Origin: Rhodocyclaceae bacterium
GTDB taxonomy: Bacteria > Pseudomonadota > Gammaproteobacteria > Burkholderiales > Rhodocyclaceae
Length of the DNA stretch: 64,000 nt
Assembly (NCBI GenBank): GCA_023230455.1
Contig: JALNXH010000013.1
Coordinates: 1-64,000, forward strand
Direction of reading: 5' to 3'
The notes beneath the pieces were generated by a model that had not been told where the DNA came from, did not search any database, and worked only from the letters and a program-made list of their open reading frames with translations. Below, piece by piece: positions 34,628 through 42,573 of this stretch. The first letter of the stretch is position 1, and the number at the start of each line of letters is the position of its first letter. Made by a program: the position numbers and the translations under genes.

Positions 34628-35458
34628 TCAGCGCAGCAATGCGAGTCTTTCCAGCGTCGTTTCGGGTACTGCGTCCACTGGAATTTCAGCAAAAATGAAT
34701 CCTCCGGCGGCGACCGTCGGCGCCGAGCCCGCCTGCCAGAACGCGGAGGCAATGGCGACACCGGTCGGAATGCCGGCCACGGTTTCCGGGGCGACGCAGA
34801 AATCGAGGCCTTCGGCTCCCGCAATGTCGCGCTGCACGGGGATGCGCAGGCCGCATTCCCAGCGATAGTGGGCGGCGATATTGAAGACTGATTGATACCA
34901 CTTGATTTCGACCGCATTCGCCGGCGCCGTTTGCTCGCTTTCCTCCAGCAGCACGACATCGACGCCGGATTCGCCGAAGGTGCGGAGGAAATCGGCCAGA
35001 TACATGGCTGCGCCGTCGGCTTCATCCTCGCCGACTTCGGGGGCTTCGCCGTGAGCCGCTGCGTAGGCATCGCCGACCCAGCGCCGTGGCGACGGTACAA
35101 CCAGCGCCAGCGGGTTGCTGCCGTAGCTGGCACGCAAGCCTTTGAGGATTTCGACGATGTGGGCACGCAGGGATTCACTGGCGAGAAGGATCTTCAACGG
35201 TACCGTGGCGCGCTTCTTGGCACTCATTTCTTCCGCCAGTTCGCTGTCGGCCTGACGCCATGCCTCGGCAATCCGTGCAATCGGCAGCGACACGACATCC
35301 GACTTGAGCAGACCCTGTCCCTTGCGGTGCCAGGCGACGACTTCGGCAACGTCGAGCCAGGGCACCGCACCGTTGGACATGAGGCGCTCCGCGTAGGCGG
35401 TGGCCTCGATCCAGAGGGGTCGCTTGCCGGAAGACAGCAGATCAGCAAGGCGCCCCAT
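34628..35458 (-). CDS. ApcE-like fifth component of a ketone carboxylase (putative)
   Basis: A 276-residue cytosolic protein with no motif that I can identify with certainty. It starts 2 bases after the stop of the HyuB-type gene, so translation is likely coupled. In acetophenone carboxylase of Aromatoleum a fifth subunit of about 34 kDa, unrelated to the other four and needed for activity, is encoded with them. This protein's position and about 30 kDa size fit that role. The assignment rests on position and size, not on sequence motifs. Confidence 0.6.
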   Translation of the reverse strand: MGRLADLLSSGKRPLWIEATAYAERLMSNGAVPWLDVAEVVAWHRKGQGLLKSDVVSLPIARIAEAWRQADSELAEEMSAKKRATVPLKILLASESLRAHIVEILKGLRASYGSNPLALVVPSPRRWVGDAYAAAHGEAPEVGEDEADGAAMYLADFLRTFGESGVDVVLLEESEQTAPANAVEIKWYQSVFNIAAHYRWECGLRIPVQRDIAGAEGLDFCVAPETVAGIPTGVAIASAFWQAGSAPTVAAGGFIFAEIPVDAVPETTLERLALLR

Positions 35459-35460
35459 GG

Positions 35461-37740
35461 TTATTTGCCCTTGCCTTCGAGTTCCGCGATGCGGGCCTTG
35501 AGCTTGGCCATCTGCACCTCTCTGGGGTCGGGCATGAAGACCGGGTGCATCTTGTCGCTGGGCATGGTGATGCGGCTTTCTCCGACGCCGGCGTAGATGA
35601 CGCTGTTGTCGCCCCAGGAACCGTAGTACGGGATGTTTTCCGGGGGGGTCGGCTTGGTCCAGGTCTTGACGAACTCCTTGTAGGGCTTGCCCCTTGCCAT
35701 CCGTGCCTTGCGCTCGGCGTCGCGCGCCTGCTTGGTGGCAGCGGGATCGACGCGCAGCGTCGCCTTGTCATAGACGACCTTGTATAGATCGGTCGCCACT
35801 TGATGGGAAACCAGGTCTTCGAGCAGATCCTGCATCACCAACTCGGGATCGCGTTCCAGCACGTCGCCGTAACCGCCACCGCCGCCCTGGCAGATCATGT
35901 AGATCTCGCCTTCGGTGGTCAGTTCAAAGGTGATGCCCGCGTCGTCGGCGGTGTACACGCCGCCTTCGATCGGCTGCTTGTTCATCAGTTCGACGATGTC
36001 GAAGGGGAAGCGCTCGGTGTTGCCCGGCTTCTTCAGCCACTCGAAAACGTTGATACCCTTGACCCGGCAGATCGGGTAGGCGGACGAGGAATAGCCGCCG
36101 AACAGGCCGGGGCAGGAGGAGAAGGACGAGCCGGTCTGGCCGGTCATGAAGCCCCACATCGCCGTGCCCTTGGAACTCATCATCTGCTCGTAGCCGGCGC
36201 CGCCGCGATACTTACCGAAGCCCATGCGATCCTTGGCCAGGGTTTGGGCGACAAGACGAACCATCGGCAGTTCCTCTTCCAGCAGTTCCTGCTCGCCGGT
36301 GTCGGACATGAAGCTGAAACATCCGGAAATCGAATGCAGGCCGTCGCGGTTTTCCCGTGCGCCCTGGCCGGCGCCGTTGATGTCGGCGCAGAAGTTGCCG
36401 GTAACTTCCATGTGCTGCGTCAGGCCGCCGTAAATGAAGGTGGCGGGCTGGTTGTATTGGGCGGCAACGGCAGGGATGATCCGCGACTTGGCTTCCAGCG
36501 GCACGCTGTAGAGCAGCTTGTTGAAGAGCTGGCCGGGCTTGATCAGGTAATGAAAGGCACTGGAGATACTCATCGACAGCGTGGCATCGTAGTCGCAGTC
36601 CATCATCGACGGGTAGTCGGATTCGAAGTCGAAGGTGGAGATGATCGCCTGGTTACGCGGCAGGTCGGGCCATACCTGCATGATGATGCCGGTCAGCAGG
36701 AACGACTTGGTCGAGGCGACGACGTTGTTGATGGCACGATTGGACATCTGCGGCGAACTGCCCTTGATCGACAGGGTGGCCCGGTCGCCCTTCTTGTGCA
36801 ACTCCATATTGAGCTTGATCAGGCAGGGTTCGCGCAGGCTGGAGTCAGCCCAGGAGGGAAAGCGCACGATGCCGTCAGGCATCTCGGAAAGTCGACGGCG
36901 AATCTCGGTCTCGGTATCTTCCAGGTTACGGCGCAGGAAGGCGATCAGCGCATCGACGCCGAATTCGTTGATGATCGAACGGACGCGATCCAGGGTGCGC
37001 ATCACGGCGAACATCTTGACCTTGACGTCCTCGTATTGGAGCTTGGGATCGCGCACCGAGTTTTGCAGGAAAGTCAGCACGTCGCGCTTGATCTGGTAGT
37101 TCTCGACGACCCTGAGAGGACTCATCTTCAGGCCCTCGTCATATTTGGATTCGGCGCGGGCCGGCATGCCGCCCGGCTCGCAGGCGCCGTTCTCGCCTTC
37201 GTGGATGGTCGAGGAAACCCAGCACACCAGTTCTCCCTCGTGGAACACCGGCATCATCATCGACTGGTCGGTGGCATGGATGCCGCCGTAGCGTGGGTCG
37301 TTGTGGATGAAGCCGTCGCCGTCCTTCAGTCCGACCGACGGATCGTTGGTCCAGTATTTGTTGCAGAACTTGATCGGATACTGGCAGACCGCCGAAAAGG
37401 TGGCCATACCCCACGGTGAGCACTCGGACAGGTCGCCGGAGGCGGTGAAGATGCCGGCCACCAGATCGCCCCACTTGGCGCCGGGGGCCGCACCCATCTG
37501 TTCGATCATGCGGAAGCTTTCTGCCAGGGACGACTGGATGCGGCCGCGGACCTGGTTCAGCAGATGCGGATCGTTGACCTTGCTGATCGCCTCATTTTCG
37601 CGTGCGGTGCGGGCTTCCAGGCGATGGTTTTGCATCTGGTTGAAATCCGGCCCGAAGAACAACTGATGTTCTTCGAGGAACTCGTTCATGATTTTCTGGT
37701 CGGCCGGGCTCAGCTCGGCAACGCTCTCGGTAGTGTTCAT
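35461..37740 (-). CDS. HyuB-type carboxylase subunit (acetone/acetophenone carboxylase alpha-like)
   Basis: A 759-residue hydantoinase-B/oxoprolinase-family protein; acetone carboxylase alpha (AcxB) is about 776 residues. Recognisable segments are DGDGFIHNDPRYGGIHATD near residue 140, a metal-binding-type block, and the Gly-rich CQGGGGGYGD near 645. In acetone carboxylase this subunit carries the catalytic Mn site that joins bicarbonate-derived CO2 to the ketone enolate, here presumably phospho-enol. It starts 23 bases after the 712-residue HyuA gene. It is the strongest single indicator of a ketone carboxylase rather than a hydantoinase, because of its length and the gamma-like neighbour. 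Confidence 0.85.
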   Translation of the reverse strand: MNTTESVAELSPADQKIMNEFLEEHQLFFGPDFNQMQNHRLEARTARENEAISKVNDPHLLNQVRGRIQSSLAESFRMIEQMGAAPGAKWGDLVAGIFTASGDLSECSPWGMATFSAVCQYPIKFCNKYWTNDPSVGLKDGDGFIHNDPRYGGIHATDQSMMMPVFHEGELVCWVSSTIHEGENGACEPGGMPARAESKYDEGLKMSPLRVVENYQIKRDVLTFLQNSVRDPKLQYEDVKVKMFAVMRTLDRVRSIINEFGVDALIAFLRRNLEDTETEIRRRLSEMPDGIVRFPSWADSSLREPCLIKLNMELHKKGDRATLSIKGSSPQMSNRAINNVVASTKSFLLTGIIMQVWPDLPRNQAIISTFDFESDYPSMMDCDYDATLSMSISSAFHYLIKPGQLFNKLLYSVPLEAKSRIIPAVAAQYNQPATFIYGGLTQHMEVTGNFCADINGAGQGARENRDGLHSISGCFSFMSDTGEQELLEEELPMVRLVAQTLAKDRMGFGKYRGGAGYEQMMSSKGTAMWGFMTGQTGSSFSSCPGLFGGYSSSAYPICRVKGINVFEWLKKPGNTERFPFDIVELMNKQPIEGGVYTADDAGITFELTTEGEIYMICQGGGGGYGDVLERDPELVMQDLLEDLVSHQVATDLYKVVYDKATLRVDPAATKQARDAERKARMARGKPYKEFVKTWTKPTPPENIPYYGSWGDNSVIYAGVGESRITMPSDKMHPVFMPDPREVQMAKLKARIAELEGKGK

Positions 37741-37763
37741 AGCATTCCTCTCTTATTCATCGG

Positions 37764-39902
37764 TCACTTGCTGGCGTCGCGCATGAACCATACGGCGCCT
37801 TGAGCAGCGACTTCCATATGCCATCCCGGTTCGACCAAGTAGGTCGTGTGTGGCGTGGTGACTACGGCCGGGCCGGTGATCTGGGTTCCGTGCTGAAGCG
37901 CACTGTTGTTGTAGATCGCCGTGTCCTGGGCGCCCTTGTAGCCGACGAAGTGGCATTTGCGGCTGCCGACGGGAGTGGGTACCGGTGCCGTCTTGAGACC
38001 CGGGCGGATATCCTGGAACTGCACCGACTCGAGTTCGACGTAGGAGCAGACGCGGACGGTGTTGATGCGTACCCCGGCCGCCGGCGACTGGCTGCCTTCG
38101 CCGAAGCGGTCGCCGTAGCTGCGATGGAACTGCGCAATCAGCGCGGCAACGTCGGACAGGTTTTCCATGCGGGTCATTTCCGTCGTCACCGTGGTCTGCA
38201 CGCGCTGATTGCCGTAGCGCATGTCGAGTTCGAGGCGGTATTTGATGTCCTCGGGCCGCATTCCCTGGCGCAGCAGATCGTCGCGGCCGCGACGTTCCAG
38301 CGCCTCGACCATGCCGTTGAACTTGGCGTAATCGGTCAGCATGGTCTTGGTGCCGGAGTGGAACAGCACCGTGTAGGTGGACATCTCATGGATGTGCATC
38401 TGATTGAGATTGCCGGCACCCGCGGCGGAGAACACCGAGGCAAACGGCGGCGCCAGGATCTTGTCGATGCCGAGCTTGTTGGCAATACCGCAGGCGTGCA
38501 GCGGGCCGTTTCCGCCGTAGGTGAGCAGGGTGAAATCCTCGGGCTCGTAGCCGAAGGCGCGCAGCTCGGTGGCGACACCGTTGGCCATGTCGGCGTCGAC
38601 GGTGCTCTTCATCAGCTTGCAGGCTTCGATCAGATCGACGTCGAGCTCGTCGCAGAGCTGGTCCTCGATGGCCTGCTTGGCGCGCTTGGGGTTGAGCTTG
38701 ATGTGGCCGTTGGCGTAGTTTTCCGGGTCCAAATAGCCGAGCAGCAGGTCGGCATCGGTGACGGTCGCCTTCATGCCGCCGCGGTCGTAGGAGGCCGGGC
38801 CGGGGTCCGAGCCGGCGGATTCGGGGCCGCACTTGACCGTCTTGTACATCTGGTCGTAGGACGCGACGGAACCGCCGCCGGAACCCAGAGTGACCAAGTG
38901 CATCATCGGCACGGTCACCAGGCGGTGTTCGATGACCGGCATGAAGTCGTAGAACTTTTCGCCGCCGTCGACGACTATGCCAATATCGTAGCTGGTGCCG
39001 CCCATGTCGGTAGCCACCACATTGCCGAGCTTGGCCTGCTTGGCCAGGTGCTCGGCCGCCGAAACGCCGGAGACCGGGCCGGAGTGGACGGTTTGCAACG
39101 CGTCGGTGGAGTTGAGCTGAGCCATGCCGCCGGAGTTGTGCACCACCAGCATCGGCTTGGTGTAGCCCGAGGCGCGCAGGTTGAGTTCCAGTGCGGACAT
39201 GCCGTAATACATGACCTTGTGTAGGAACGCATCCATGATGGTGGAGTTGGTGCGGATGTATTCGCCCTTGCGGCCGGCCACCTGGTGGCCCAGCAGCATC
39301 GGCACGGCGCCCAGCATGTGTTCCGGATAGTCTTCGAGGAAAATGCGCTGGATGGCCAGTTCGTGCACCGGATTGACCACGGAGTTGGTCAGACCGACGA
39401 CGATGGCCTCGGCGCCGCTGTCCAGGAGGTCACGGATCTGATGGCGAACGTCCTGCTCGTCCAGCGGCATCAGTACCTGTCCGGCATAGTCGATGCGCTC
39501 ACGCACCGTGCGGATCATTTCGATCGGCACCAGCGGCGTCGGGCGATGGGCATTGGGCAGGTTGCGCTGGTAGTCGATCGAATGGCCTTCGCCGTAGGAA
39601 CGGCCGCGGCCGATGGGGACGATGCTCTTGAAGCCAGGCGTCACCAGCAGCCCAAGTTTGGGGCCCTTGAGCTGGATCAGCGCATTGGTGCCGAGCGTAG
39701 TGGCGTAACGCACGGAGTCGACGGACGACAGAAGCTCGGTGCGCTTGACGCCGATCTCCTCGCAGGCCATGTCCAGTGCCTCGTTGAAGCCAAGGGCCAA
39801 GTTGTGTTTGGTGGTCAGCGCCTTGGTCTGGATGTAATGGTCGTTCCAGACGACGAAACAGTCGGTGAAGGTACCGCCGATATCTACGGATACTCGTTTC
39901 AT
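37764..39902 (-). CDS. HyuA-type carboxylase subunit (acetone carboxylase beta-like)
   Basis: A 712-residue hydantoinase-A/oxoprolinase-family ATPase, matching the size of acetone carboxylase beta (about 717). ASKHA-type phosphate loops are intact: VDIGGTFTD at the N-terminus and TDMGGTSYDIG near residue 297, plus GSGGGSVASYD. This subunit uses ATP to phosphorylate bicarbonate and/or the ketone. It is 17 bases downstream of the small zinc-protein gene. A separate 644-residue HyuA-type gene precedes it, so the complex has two different HyuA-like chains as in acetophenone carboxylase. Confidence 0.87.
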   Translation of the reverse strand: MKRVSVDIGGTFTDCFVVWNDHYIQTKALTTKHNLALGFNEALDMACEEIGVKRTELLSSVDSVRYATTLGTNALIQLKGPKLGLLVTPGFKSIVPIGRGRSYGEGHSIDYQRNLPNAHRPTPLVPIEMIRTVRERIDYAGQVLMPLDEQDVRHQIRDLLDSGAEAIVVGLTNSVVNPVHELAIQRIFLEDYPEHMLGAVPMLLGHQVAGRKGEYIRTNSTIMDAFLHKVMYYGMSALELNLRASGYTKPMLVVHNSGGMAQLNSTDALQTVHSGPVSGVSAAEHLAKQAKLGNVVATDMGGTSYDIGIVVDGGEKFYDFMPVIEHRLVTVPMMHLVTLGSGGGSVASYDQMYKTVKCGPESAGSDPGPASYDRGGMKATVTDADLLLGYLDPENYANGHIKLNPKRAKQAIEDQLCDELDVDLIEACKLMKSTVDADMANGVATELRAFGYEPEDFTLLTYGGNGPLHACGIANKLGIDKILAPPFASVFSAAGAGNLNQMHIHEMSTYTVLFHSGTKTMLTDYAKFNGMVEALERRGRDDLLRQGMRPEDIKYRLELDMRYGNQRVQTTVTTEMTRMENLSDVAALIAQFHRSYGDRFGEGSQSPAAGVRINTVRVCSYVELESVQFQDIRPGLKTAPVPTPVGSRKCHFVGYKGAQDTAIYNNSALQHGTQITGPAVVTTPHTTYLVEPGWHMEVAAQGAVWFMRDASK

Positions 39903-39919
39903 TTCATATCACCCCGGAT

Positions 39920-40330
39920 TCAATGCGACTGGCCGTGACGCGGGCGAGCAGGAGTGGGTATATCGCCGGCAGCGATGTGCACCTTCTCTTCCTTGCGCTT
40001 GGACCATTGCGCCTTGAGCGCGTCGATGTCGAGTTCAAGATCCCGCACCGGCGGATGTCCGGGGACGGTGTATTCGGTTTCGATCAGGGTACCGCAGCCC
40101 GGACAGTAGTACTCCAGGATCGCGCACCATTTAGGATCGGGAGCGAAGGTCTTGGCATACTTCTTTTCGTCGAGCAGAGGCGGATGAATCTCGCGTGGGT
40201 CGCGGTGATAGACCAGCGTGCCTTCCTTGTACAACTCGCGGGCCGGGCCGATGACGTGGTTGCAGCAACGACACTCCCACTGCTCGGTATCGAGATCGAT
40301 GCGCAGATATTCTGTGATGAGCACTTTCAT
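39920..40330 (-). CDS. Acetone-carboxylase gamma-like small zinc-binding subunit
   Basis: A 136-residue, about 15 kDa protein with a paired Cys cluster: C20, C22 and C23 (ECRCCNHVIG) and C76 and C79 (YYCPGCG), the zinc-site pattern of acetone carboxylase gamma and the 15-kDa subunit of acetophenone carboxylase. The ATG at 40330 has AGGAGA upstream; a longer in-frame extension has no support. It sits between the two HyuA-type genes. No enzymatic role of its own is known; in the family it is a structural partner of the HyuB chain. Confidence 0.85.
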   Translation of the reverse strand: MKVLITEYLRIDLDTEQWECRCCNHVIGPARELYKEGTLVYHRDPREIHPPLLDEKKYAKTFAPDPKWCAILEYYCPGCGTLIETEYTVPGHPPVRDLELDIDALKAQWSKRKEEKVHIAAGDIPTPARPRHGQSH

Positions 40331-40341
40331 TGTGATGTCTC

Positions 40342-42276
40342 CTACTTCAATTTCGTCAGGATGGTGTCGCGGTTGGCATTGACTTCGAAGCGCCAACCCG
40401 CGCCGACACGGCCCGTGAAATACGCCTCTTCGAGAATGCACGGGCCTTCGCCCGTAGCGCCCGCGGGTTGATCCTCGATGCGGAATACAGGCAGGTCGAC
40501 GAAGCTCTTGTTCGCCGCTTTCAGACGCCGGGTGCCGCCGTTCACCGCGGGCATCGCCGCCGTGCTGACATTGGCCGCGAAATGCGCATGATTGATCTGT
40601 TTCACGACCCGCAACGCGACCGAAACGTGATCGCTGTCGAGCAGATCTTTGGGTAGGGCGTCGCCGGGCGACCAGTACATTTCCGTCTCGTCTTCGCCGC
40701 GCACGCGAGCGATACCCCATTCGAGAACGCATTCGTCGAATTCGAACCCTTCGGCAAACATGTCACGGCGCGCACGGTGGGTCAATTCTTCAACCACCTC
40801 CTCGGCGGCGCCCTTCGTCAGTGTGCGAATGCGGCTCTGATAGCTCTGGGCGATATCGGAAAAGCCGATGCCGAAAGCCGAGAAAACCGCCGCCAGTCCC
40901 GGGATGATGGCGCTCTTGATGCCCGCTGCCTCGGCTACGTCGGTGACGAGGAAGGGGCCGGCACCGCCGAAGGCGCCCAGCGTCGTGTCGGCATCGATCT
41001 TCGTGTAATCGGTGAGGCTGACGGCGACTTTCTCGGCCCAGGCTTTCTGCGCGGCTTCAAGGGCGGTGTCGAGATCGACGCCGAGTGGGTTGGCGATGTT
41101 TTCCATGACGGCGGCTTCCGCACGTGCACGATCCAGTTTCATCGCGCCGCCGAAGTAGCTGGCCGGATCGATCAGGCCGTTGAGCAGGAAGACGTCGGTG
41201 ATCGTGGCATTCTGTCCGCCAAGACCGAAACAGGCCGGGCCGGGGGCGCCGCCGGTTGACTCCGGGCCGACCTTGACCTTGCCATTTGCCACTTTAATGA
41301 TCGAAGAACCGCCGACGCCGACGCTGATCACATCGCAAAGGGGCAGGGATACCGCAACGCCTTCGACGTCTCCGCGCAGGCTGGCGGCGACACGGCCGTT
41401 TTCGACCAGGCCGATGTCAGTGGTAGTGCCGCCAATGTCCATGGAGAGCAGACGCTTGAAGCCGTAGTGATCGGCCATCGCCTTGGACCCTTCCATCCCG
41501 CCGCGCGGCCCTGAGCTGTAGGTCTTGATTGCCACGGTACGTGCAACGCGTGCCGAATCGCCGTCGTTGCGGAAAATCAGCAGCGGATGTTGATGGTAGT
41601 ACTCACGCAGAATGCCTTCGGCGTTGTAGAGAAAGGTCTCCATGGTCGGATGGAGAAACGCGTTGAGCAGGGTGGTCCAGGTGCGCCGTTCGCGATTGAC
41701 GTCGTCCGCAAGGTCGCTGGCGCATAGCACGGGTACGACGCCGAGCAGATGGCGGGGGAATTTCTCCAGGGCGGCCGCCTTGAAGCGCGCTTCGTCCTGG
41801 CTGTACTCGCTGCCGCCGAAACTGACGACAACGCGATTGGCACCGGCCGCCGTGAGGCGGTTGATCGTCATCACGACCTCGTGGTCGAAGTTTTCCCAGG
41901 AAAGCGCTGTATCAAATTCGGCGACGCGATCGGCGACTAAGGCGTCGAACAATTCCGCTTCGGCCTTGTTGCCTTTCAGCGATTCGACCTTCGATCCTTT
42001 GGGTACGATGAGGCCGATGCGCGGGCCTTTTTTCTCGACGATGGCGTTCGTCCCCTGGGTGGTGGAGTAGCGGATGTGATCCGTCGACAGCAGTAGGTCG
42101 ACGATCCGGTCGTCTTCACCATAGATCAATTTCGATGCCTTCTTCAGTCCCTCGAAAAAGCACTTCGACAGATCGTAGGGGGTGGTGAGGGTCTTGGTAT
42201 GCAAGACCTTGTTCCCGTCGATGACGCAGATGTCCGTCAGGGTGCCACCGTTGTCTATGTTGATTAGTTTTCCCAT
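40342..42276 (-). CDS. HyuA-type carboxylase subunit, second kind
   Basis: A 644-residue (about 70 kDa) HyuA-family protein. The first phosphate loop is IDNGGTLTDIC (Asn in place of the usual Ile of DIGGT) and the second, SMDIGGTTTDIGLV near residue 279, is canonical. GPESTGGAPGPACFG follows near 345. It is clearly different from the 712-residue HyuA chain, so this is not a simple acetone carboxylase; two HyuA chains are the acetophenone-carboxylase arrangement. First gene of the long minus-strand operon; the promoter region is shared with the MalT-type regulator and holds G-tract element D. Confidence 0.85.
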   Translation of the reverse strand: MGKLINIDNGGTLTDICVIDGNKVLHTKTLTTPYDLSKCFFEGLKKASKLIYGEDDRIVDLLLSTDHIRYSTTQGTNAIVEKKGPRIGLIVPKGSKVESLKGNKAEAELFDALVADRVAEFDTALSWENFDHEVVMTINRLTAAGANRVVVSFGGSEYSQDEARFKAAALEKFPRHLLGVVPVLCASDLADDVNRERRTWTTLLNAFLHPTMETFLYNAEGILREYYHQHPLLIFRNDGDSARVARTVAIKTYSSGPRGGMEGSKAMADHYGFKRLLSMDIGGTTTDIGLVENGRVAASLRGDVEGVAVSLPLCDVISVGVGGSSIIKVANGKVKVGPESTGGAPGPACFGLGGQNATITDVFLLNGLIDPASYFGGAMKLDRARAEAAVMENIANPLGVDLDTALEAAQKAWAEKVAVSLTDYTKIDADTTLGAFGGAGPFLVTDVAEAAGIKSAIIPGLAAVFSAFGIGFSDIAQSYQSRIRTLTKGAAEEVVEELTHRARRDMFAEGFEFDECVLEWGIARVRGEDETEMYWSPGDALPKDLLDSDHVSVALRVVKQINHAHFAANVSTAAMPAVNGGTRRLKAANKSFVDLPVFRIEDQPAGATGEGPCILEEAYFTGRVGAGWRFEVNANRDTILTKLK

Positions 42277-42573
42277 TGAGCCCTTCCTCTTTTCTCAAAC
42301 TGCTTGATCTTTTATTTCGGGGGAATGCATTTTCGTCCCAACCGCGAGTCGACATAAGCGGGCATACCAAACACCCATGTCAACGTGGGTCGAAGCTTAG
42401 GGAGGATAGGCAAGTGCCGAAACCCACTTAAGAGGGGGAGGGGGGATCGCAACGGGGGGGCGCCCGCCTGGAGACGCCGGATGAATCCCGCGCCTCTAGG
42501 CGGCGTCGGTGGTAGACTTTTCCACGTGTAAAAAATAGCGTCGCCGATGGTGCGACGCACAATGGGGAGCAGC
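42277..42573. other. Divergent promoter region of the carboxylase operon and MalT-type regulator (297 bp)
   Basis: Contains element D (42421-42466). The ribosome site of the regulator (GGGGAG) lies 5 bases before its ATG at 42574. The carboxylase gene has AGGAAGGG at about 42284-42291 (minus strand). No gene is visible. Confidence 0.55.
42421..42466 (+). promoter_or_regulatory. G-tract promoter element, site D (diverged)
   Basis: AACCCACTTAAGAGGGGGAG, then a GGGGGG run, ATCGCAAC, and a further G7 run. It shares the AACCC start, the TTAAGAGGGGG core and a second G run about 15 bases on with sites A and B, but lacks the ACCCTCCC middle. Lies about 108 bases upstream of the regulator start and 145 bases upstream of the carboxylase gene. 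Its GGGGGA-type runs resemble the G-rich boxes recognised by MalT-family proteins. Confidence 0.45.

Noticed and set aside
35800..37419. Long plus-strand open frame (539 codons) opposite the HyuB-type gene
   Set aside because: Same reason: a GC-driven antisense frame; the minus-strand HyuB protein is conserved throughout.
37800..39224. Plus-strand open frame of 474 codons opposite the HyuA-type gene
   Set aside because: Antisense of a conserved gene, low-complexity composition (Gly/Val/His rich) typical of shadow frames.
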